DNA from: an uncultured Alphaproteobacteria bacterium
Lineage (GTDB): Bacteria; Pseudomonadota; Alphaproteobacteria; Paracaedibacterales; CAITNM01
Assembly: GCA_903874955.1 (NCBI GenBank)
Contig: CAIQTY010000002.1
Location: forward strand, 1 to 49,457
DNA length: 49,457 nucleotides
Direction: 5' to 3'
Shown: positions 44,098 through 49,457 of the stretch, in pieces
How positions within the stretch are numbered: the stretch's first letter is position 1
Layout: each line of letters starts with the position of its first letter
The notes under the pieces: generated by a model
What the model saw: the letters and a program-made list of their open reading frames with translations, nothing else
Database searches by the model: none
What the model was told of the DNA's origin: nothing
Made by a program: the position numbers and the translations under genes

Positions 44098-47000
44098 GTG
44101 AATTATAAATACAAATATTTATTTTTTATGTGTGGATTTTTAAAGCTATCTATATTTTTTGCCTTAACAATTTTTAGCCAATATTGGTCATCTAGTTCAC
44201 CTAGCTCATCTACTTCATCTATACCAGAGGTTGTTTTAGATAAAGAACCTAAACAAACAGAAGTGCAAAAAAAAGAATTATTAAAATCATCTCAAGCCCA
44301 GCTTCAAAATGATTTATATACCCTCGCTGAAAAAATCAATGGGGGATATGGCTATAAAACTGCCAATTTGGCTAAAATTAAAGAAGCATGTGACATATTT
44401 AATAAAAATCACCCTTACAATCAATATACCCTAATAGTTCCCGAATTCACCGGTATTCCTTCAGATTTTATGGTGGAATTGATTAACAATACTGCCGGAA
44501 TTAACCTTAGCCAAAGTTATAATGCCAATCCTAAAGATTTTGTAATAAAGCTTAAAGAAATTCTCTTGGAAATAGATGGAAACGCAGCTGTAAGTTTCAT
44601 CGATAAAAAAATGAACGGCGCGCTATCTGCGTTTTTAAAAGAATGTGACACACAGCATAACAAAATTATGGTGCGCTCTACCGGCCGTGAAGACACGACA
44701 AAAATGGCTAATGCCGGAGGCAATGAGACAATCGCCAATGTGGATCCGAAAAATCAGGCAGTTTGGTCTGCTATGGTCCAGGTACTACTTTCATATTTTA
44801 GTGATAAGTCCATTGCACAGCAAAATTTGGGAAAAACTGTTTCTCAAGAAGATCAAAAAGAAAGCACAGCATTGTATTTGCCTGTCCTTTTACAAGTCAT
44901 GGTCGGTGAGACTGATTCTGGCGTTCCTACTTCGGGGGTGCTTTTTAGTGAAGATCCAGAAACCCATGTTGAAGGAAAATTTAGTGGTATTGCAGTACTT
45001 GATTTTACCTATGGCCATTGTGAAGCAGTTGTTAACAGCCTGTTACCATGTGACCAATTGCGTATCGATGATTTTGATGTAGTGTACCCGCACTTTGTTA
45101 AAAAATCTAACCGCTTGGTGCCAGATCCTTCAACAGGTGAGAAGCTAATTTCTGTTGCTAATGATGAAGCAAAGATTATACAGCCAAGCCTCGATAAAAC
45201 AGCTGCTCTTATTCTTAAACGTTTTGGTAGTTATTTAGAGAGAAGTTTTTATGGGTATTCGGTCGACATAGAATTTGTTGTGTTGGGCAAACAAATTCAT
45301 ATTGTACAAAATCGCCCAATCACCTATGACACAAAAAAATTTGAACGAAGTTATATTGATTTGAAAGTATTAGGCCCCTTGGATGCTGAAAAAAGCACTA
45401 AAGGTAAAGTTATTGGTACTGGCCATAAGGAAGTCAGAGTCATTAACAAAACAAACATTATTGCTGAAAAAAATCTCCTTGATGCATTGAAAATCTTTTT
45501 AAAGATGTCAGAACAGAAAACTGATAAAGATATTCAATATATTCTGGTCGAAGAAATGGCTGCTCCCACATCCCATGCGGCAACGGTATTCAGGGGGGTA
45601 AGCTTGCCGGTAATTTGTATAAAAAATATCGAGCAAATTAAAAATTTAGCAATCAATCAAAAAATCTTGGTTAGTCCACAACAAGGCATTGTGATCTGGA
45701 ATCAGGACCGTATTAACACAGATGATATATTTAAATGTATCAAACCAGGGTTTGCCGGTTACCCGATTAATGAAATTACGGCTGATGGTTCATGGCTTGG
45801 GTTACACAAAATTAGCGTTGCTGAATTAGCTAGGTCTAAAATACAGGAAGGAAAGAATATCAAGTACCATGACAATCGCGAACTTGCTGCTTTGCAAGGT
45901 AATTTATTAGCATGCTTTAAATACTACAGTATTGGGATTGATGGCTTAGATAAGGGTGACCCGCAATATCTTTTACGCCAAAAAGCTTTGGATTTACTTG
46001 TTGTTCAAGGAGCTATGCTGAAGAAAAAAATAATAAATCCCGAAAACCAGCTTAATAAAACATTTCCTAATATGAAGGATGAACGCAGCATCCAATATAT
46101 GAAATTAGCTGAGTACGCTCAAAATAGGGAAGTAAAGGATGCATGGATTGGGTTTATTAAGAATCTAGACAACTTAGATAAAGAAACTCAAAACAGATTC
46201 AGTCTAATGTGTGGCATACTTGCAAAATATAAAGTATTACCGGTTTGGCTCAACAGTTTTTTCTATAATATTGCGACTGACACTTCTTGTAATCACGATT
46301 CGAAAATAATTTGTGAAAAATTACTCAAAGAATTTAAGGATAATGACAGTCATTTGGCAGATGTTGCTGAACTGCTTCAAGAAGTTCAAAATTGGGATAA
46401 AGAAAGCTTCGCTGACCCGAAAACTTTTGAACAAAAACTTCCCTTGTTTAGTGCGATGCTCGGAAAATTTTCCCATGCAAAACTCTATAAGATTTTTAAG
46501 GAAAATTCACAGATAGATTCTGATGTTGATCAACAACCTTACTTGGCGCAACTTATTTGGTTGAAATGTCTCGATGAACTGGTTGATTGCGTAGACCTAA
46601 GTATCAAATCATTGACTGGTAGCACCATATATATCAAAGGTGATAAAAGTGATGCTGAGACATCACAAGAAACCCAAGTTGCTCGTTTTAAACGATTATT
46701 GCAAGAAAATTATAGTTTGTTAAAAACTATACTTTGCCTGAAAAATCGTGAGCAAACAGAATATGCCTTTATCGACAATAAAATCCACGGGCAATGTACT
46801 AGAAGTCTCATTGAGAGAATTAATTGGGGATTCGAGCATTGGGATATGCATAAAAACGCTAACCTTTCCCAAATGATGAATCCATCTCCTAAGTTTAATG
46901 CTATTGAGCAAATACTTGGCAATATCCAAACCAACGATGGACTTTGGAGAATAAGCCCTACTAAAACAGGTGATGATATATTCACCACAATACACCAAAA

Positions 47001-48855
47001 TGAACTAAGCACTTTATCTAGGTTGAATTATCTTCTCCTTAAAAAAAATAAAGTGCAGTCCAATGAATACGCCTCGACGTTTATGCGTAAAATAGCAAAA
47101 ATTGAAGGTGGACGATTTTTTAGCCAGCCACAATTAAAAAGCTTAGAATTTCGTGGCAAGAAAATTATCCTCAATTACAATGTTCCCCTTTTAAATCATA
47201 GTTCGACAATTGAATTTGAGTGTAACACGGATGGCGCGCAAGGTCAGATGATCATCAATATTTTTGGAGCAAATAGTAATGATCGTTGGGAGCATATTAG
47301 GAATCTTGTGGATGAAGAATATAATGGAAATATTCTATCTTTGTCTCAAAACGATAGTGGGGTTTCGACAACATTAGAGATTCTAAAAAATGATCTAACA
47401 GACGATGGCTTGGAGAAATATTTCAGTATTTTTAAAGAGTGTGTCCGTATAGCAAATGGAGGAGAGCGTTCCTCAATCTTGAAACGTTTCACGGGACTTT
47501 TTAACAAAGGTAAACGTAGCAGAGCATTTACAACATGGATAGAGAATTGTTACAGCTTGGAGACAATTACTGATTCTATGAAAGTATTCAGGAATCTTTT
47601 TGCAAAAGATCAGGGCATTTCTGAAGCCCTTAAAGCAGCGCAAGCAGCAATCAATAGTTCTAAAGAATATGAACAGCGTGCTGCTGCGTATTTATTTGGC
47701 GCCCTTATTGAGAAAGACATAAACATTACTCAAACTGCTCAATTAGCGACAGAACTGATGCAGAGCCTTAATCCGAATGAACAGAGAGCTGCTTTGTTCT
47801 TATTCATTGGACTTGTTAAGAAAGGTATACGCGTTACTGAAGCTTCTATAGCAGCGAAAGCTGGAATTGAGAGTTCTAGTAAGAGTGTAAAGAGCGCTGC
47901 TTTATTCTTATTCATTGAACTTGTTAAGAGAGGAATATGTGTTAATGAAGCTTTAGGTGCTGCGCAAATAGGGATAAAGAGTTCTGATCCAAATCTACAG
48001 ATTGCTGCTTTATCCGTATTCGAGGCCCTTATTGAAAAAGATATTGGAATTCCTGAAGCTTTAGGTGTGGTGCAAACAAGGATCAAGAGTTTTTATCGGG
48101 ATGATACTACTTTTGACCTACTCATGACCCTTACTAAGAAATCAGGTGATAAAGCGTTAATGCAGAAAGATATTTTTGCCTTATTCGAGATACTAGTTGA
48201 AGAATATAACACCAAGGCAACTCAATTGGCGAGAGAACTAATGAAGAGCAGTGAACCCGCTCAACGATGTAATGCATTGGAGTTATTCAAGATCCTTGTT
48301 AACAAAAATTTGAGTATTCCTGAAGCTTTAAGTGCAGCACAAATAGAGATAAAAAATTCTGATGAAAATGAACAGTTTGCTGCTTTGGAGTTATTTGAAG
48401 CTCTTATTGAGAGAGATCAAGGCCTTCCTGAAGCCGCTAACGCGGCGCAAGTAGGCATGCAGAGTTCTAATGATTCTGTAAAGACTGTCATGTTATATTT
48501 ATTCTATGCCCTTGTTAACAAAAATTTGAGTATTCCTGAAGCTTTAAGTGCAGCACAAATAGAGATAAAAAATTCTGATAAAGATGTGCAGTTAGCTGCT
48601 TTGAGGTTATTCAATATCCTTGTTGAGAAAGGTCAGGGAGTTCTTGAAGCTTTAAGTGCAGCACAAATAGGGATAGAAAATTCTGATAAAAATGTACAAT
48701 ATGAAACATTAAGCTTATTAAAGAAACTTCTTAAGACAGGTCAAGGTTTTTCTGAAGCCATCATTGCATCACAAGCAGGTATGCAGAGTTCTGATATATC
48801 CGTAAAACTTGAGGCTGAGGAATTATCAGAACTTCTTAAAAAACATGGTAATTAG
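44098..48855 (+). CDS. Giant exported PEP-synthase-like (dikinase) protein with helical repeats
   Basis: 1585 residues. Start is a GTG at 44098; an in-frame ATG at 44128 is the alternative. A signal peptide (core LSIFFALTIFSQYW, to about residue 30) leads to a Ser-rich linker SSSSPSSSTSS. Residues of about 50-410 match the PEP synthase/PPDK ATP-grasp domain: GGYGYKTANLAKI, VRSTGRED (Arg193), AGGNETIANV, SGVLFSEDPETH, VDIEFV (Glu392) and VQNRPIT (404-410). Residues of about 430-545 match the phosphohistidine domain with His493 in PTSHAATVFRG. No PEP-binding barrel follows; 550-1160 is unrecognised. The end (about 1164-1585) is some eleven 36-residue helical repeats. It appears to be a secreted phosphotransferase with a binding solenoid; the acceptor is unknown. 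Confidence 0.78.
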   Translation: MNYKYKYLFFMCGFLKLSIFFALTIFSQYWSSSSPSSSTSSIPEVVLDKEPKQTEVQKKELLKSSQAQLQNDLYTLAEKINGGYGYKTANLAKIKEACDIFNKNHPYNQYTLIVPEFTGIPSDFMVELINNTAGINLSQSYNANPKDFVIKLKEILLEIDGNAAVSFIDKKMNGALSAFLKECDTQHNKIMVRSTGREDTTKMANAGGNETIANVDPKNQAVWSAMVQVLLSYFSDKSIAQQNLGKTVSQEDQKESTALYLPVLLQVMVGETDSGVPTSGVLFSEDPETHVEGKFSGIAVLDFTYGHCEAVVNSLLPCDQLRIDDFDVVYPHFVKKSNRLVPDPSTGEKLISVANDEAKIIQPSLDKTAALILKRFGSYLERSFYGYSVDIEFVVLGKQIHIVQNRPITYDTKKFERSYIDLKVLGPLDAEKSTKGKVIGTGHKEVRVINKTNIIAEKNLLDALKIFLKMSEQKTDKDIQYILVEEMAAPTSHAATVFRGVSLPVICIKNIEQIKNLAINQKILVSPQQGIVIWNQDRINTDDIFKCIKPGFAGYPINEITADGSWLGLHKISVAELARSKIQEGKNIKYHDNRELAALQGNLLACFKYYSIGIDGLDKGDPQYLLRQKALDLLVVQGAMLKKKIINPENQLNKTFPNMKDERSIQYMKLAEYAQNREVKDAWIGFIKNLDNLDKETQNRFSLMCGILAKYKVLPVWLNSFFYNIATDTSCNHDSKIICEKLLKEFKDNDSHLADVAELLQEVQNWDKESFADPKTFEQKLPLFSAMLGKFSHAKLYKIFKENSQIDSDVDQQPYLAQLIWLKCLDELVDCVDLSIKSLTGSTIYIKGDKSDAETSQETQVARFKRLLQENYSLLKTILCLKNREQTEYAFIDNKIHGQCTRSLIERINWGFEHWDMHKNANLSQMMNPSPKFNAIEQILGNIQTNDGLWRISPTKTGDDIFTTIHQNELSTLSRLNYLLLKKNKVQSNEYASTFMRKIAKIEGGRFFSQPQLKSLEFRGKKIILNYNVPLLNHSSTIEFECNTDGAQGQMIINIFGANSNDRWEHIRNLVDEEYNGNILSLSQNDSGVSTTLEILKNDLTDDGLEKYFSIFKECVRIANGGERSSILKRFTGLFNKGKRSRAFTTWIENCYSLETITDSMKVFRNLFAKDQGISEALKAAQAAINSSKEYEQRAAAYLFGALIEKDINITQTAQLATELMQSLNPNEQRAALFLFIGLVKKGIRVTEASIAAKAGIESSSKSVKSAALFLFIELVKRGICVNEALGAAQIGIKSSDPNLQIAALSVFEALIEKDIGIPEALGVVQTRIKSFYRDDTTFDLLMTLTKKSGDKALMQKDIFALFEILVEEYNTKATQLARELMKSSEPAQRCNALELFKILVNKNLSIPEALSAAQIEIKNSDENEQFAALELFEALIERDQGLPEAANAAQVGMQSSNDSVKTVMLYLFYALVNKNLSIPEALSAAQIEIKNSDKDVQLAALRLFNILVEKGQGVLEALSAAQIGIENSDKNVQYETLSLLKKLLKTGQGFSEAIIASQAGMQSSDISVKLEAEELSELLKKHGN
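47587..48846 (+). repeat. 36-codon tandem repeats encoding an alpha-solenoid
   Basis: About eleven units with consensus F-x-x-L-[VI]-x-K-x-x-[GS]-[IV]-x-EAL-x-AAQ-x-G-I-x-S-S-D-x-x-[VE]-Q, spaced 36 residues (108 bp); one unit has an insertion (near 48090-48180). The stretches 48294-48363 and 48510-48579 are identical over 70 bp and lie exactly two units (216 bp) apart, which shows recent duplication or gene conversion. Confidence 0.85.
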
Positions 48856-48874
48856 TAAATTCAACCAAAAAGAG

Positions 48875-48894
48875 AGGGGCCTTAAAAAGCCCCT
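48875..48894 (-). terminator. Small hairpin after the giant gene
   Basis: AGGGGC and GCCCCT pair around an 8-nt loop (CTTAAAAA), 19 bp after the stop. The T-rich tail (TCTCTTTTT) lies on the minus-strand side, so it would end leftward transcription better than that of the preceding gene. Confidence 0.45.
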
Positions 48895-48906
48895 ATGGAT
48901 CAGATA

Positions 48907-49082
48907 CCACTTTCTAAAAATTCCAGATAAATGATCTTACTCACTGGACTCTATGGTCAAGACATAGAAAGACTATAGGGGAGATACCCAGAAGTTTTCC
49001 TAGGCCTTGAGCTAGGATCCAGGAAAACGTAGCTATATTTTCGAGATATAGACCCTACAGATAGCCCCAAGACAGAAAATGG
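48907..49082 (-). mobile_element. MITE-like element, copy 2 (IS630/Tc1-mariner type ends)
   Basis: 176-bp non-coding element with terminal inverted repeats CCACTTTCT (48907-48915) and AGAAAATGG (49074-49082), 8 of 9 bases matching, flanked by TA on both sides. It is the inverted counterpart of 20994-21171. The interior contains TCACTGGACTCTATGGTCAA and a CCTAGGCCTTGAGCTAGG palindrome that is shared with 13294-13376, plus CTATAT/ATATAG. TA target duplication is the habit of IS630/Tc1-mariner elements. No transposase is inside. Confidence 0.78.
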
Positions 49083-49457
49083 TATAAGAAAGTTTTTTCA
49101 CTACCTGAGGCAGCTACTACTAAAAAAGAATTGCTTGTAAATTCGCTCCATGCAATAAAATTTCTTCTATTGCTGATCTCTCTCAAAATTTAGCGTTCAA
49201 GTTTCTAAATCCAACACTTAAAAAAATTAAATCAATAGATAAGCTTTATAAGCAGCGCAACACCGATTGAGATATTCATCAATTATCGTTCAAAATATGA
49301 CTTCGTCCATAAAATTATACAGCCGCTTAGGATTGGACCAATTGGGCAGATTTCCAGTTTATGTATTTTCATAAAGTCAAATTAGCAATTTCTGAAACAG
49401 TGAAGAAATTTAAAATTACAAAAGTGTTTCTTAAAAATGAAATATTAATATATAAAT

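Larger units (their letters stand above)
48856..49457. other. Gene-free tail of the window
   Basis: About 600 bp with no convincing gene. It holds a hairpin (48875-48894), the second MITE-like copy (48907-49082), and then AT-rich DNA. A short open stretch at about 49124-49268 reads ...LAFKFLNPTLKKIKSIDKLY before a stop, without a start codon, and looks protein-like; the frame one base later continues in the next 110 bp. This may be a decayed gene. Confidence 0.5.

Noticed and set aside
44645..45082. Plus-strand 145-codon frame inside the giant gene
   Set aside because: It lies in a different frame under the conserved ATP-grasp motifs of the real gene.
47587..48846. Pentapeptide, ankyrin or TPR identity for the 36-residue repeats
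   Set aside because: No ankyrin G-TPLH or TPR W-LG-Y-F-A-P pattern; an unspecific HEAT/ARM-like solenoid is all that can be claimed.

Overview
The window looks like the chromosome of an AT-rich, host-associated alphaproteobacterium. Housekeeping genes with typical alphaproteobacterial neighbours (rpmF-plsX-fabH, lgt-midA-pgeF, eno-ftsB, ctaA, fliO-fliP) alternate with many genes for signal-peptide proteins that I cannot assign to known families. Several of these carry eukaryote-like features: LRR, TPR, alpha-solenoid repeats, PPxY and poly-proline motifs. A Holosporales-type intracellular bacterium (relatives of Caedibacter, Paracaedibacter, Odyssella) is my best inference. No rRNA is present to prove it.

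Layout. 1-2.1 kb: a patatin-like phospholipase and a secreted HSL-type esterase, apparently one operon. 2.2-6.1 kb: pseudouridine synthase, a class I amidotransferase, a PBP4-like lipoprotein (minus strand) and class I aldolase (plus). 6.3-8.6 kb: a small exported protein and oligoendopeptidase F. 8.7-10.9 kb: rpmF-plsX-fabH. 11-15.1 kb: two low-complexity exported proteins flanking a palindromic repeat, then a lytic transglycosylase behind a sigma54-like promoter. 15.2-19 kb: Sua5 and a compact folate operon folB-folKP-folA plus a CofE-family ligase. 19.2-21.2 kb: an exported TPR protein followed by a MITE-like element. 21.2-26.5 kb: pgeF-midA-lgt, an MscS channel with a cyclic-nucleotide-binding-like domain, and fliO-fliP. 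26.8-31.9 kb: glyA, tRNA-Thr, tRNA-fMet, tilS, sfsA, argS. 32-36.2 kb: a cluster of exported proteins (a BadF/GlcNAc-kinase-like protein, two small proteins, a lysophospholipase-like hydrolase) beside ctaA. 36.3-38.3 kb: two more exported proteins. 38.5-42.1 kb: eno, ftsB, a membrane-anchored glycosyltransferase-like protein and arginase. 42.2-49.1 kb: a frameshifted exported gene, an exported LRR protein with an ATA in place of its start codon, a transposase remnant, a 1585-residue exported protein, and a second copy of the MITE-like element.

The most unusual item is the 1585-residue protein at 44098-48855. It has a signal peptide, a Ser-rich linker, a PEP-synthase-type ATP-grasp domain, a phosphohistidine swivelling domain with its histidine, no recognisable PEP/pyruvate barrel, and about eleven 36-residue helical repeats at the C-terminus. 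It looks like a secreted dikinase-type phosphotransferase whose acceptor domain has been replaced by a binding scaffold. Other notable points are a Ser-rich stretch just after the signal peptide in several exported proteins, a folate operon whose order matches that recalled for Chlamydia, and two genes (glyA and the LRR gene) with no ATG, GTG or TTG at the expected start.
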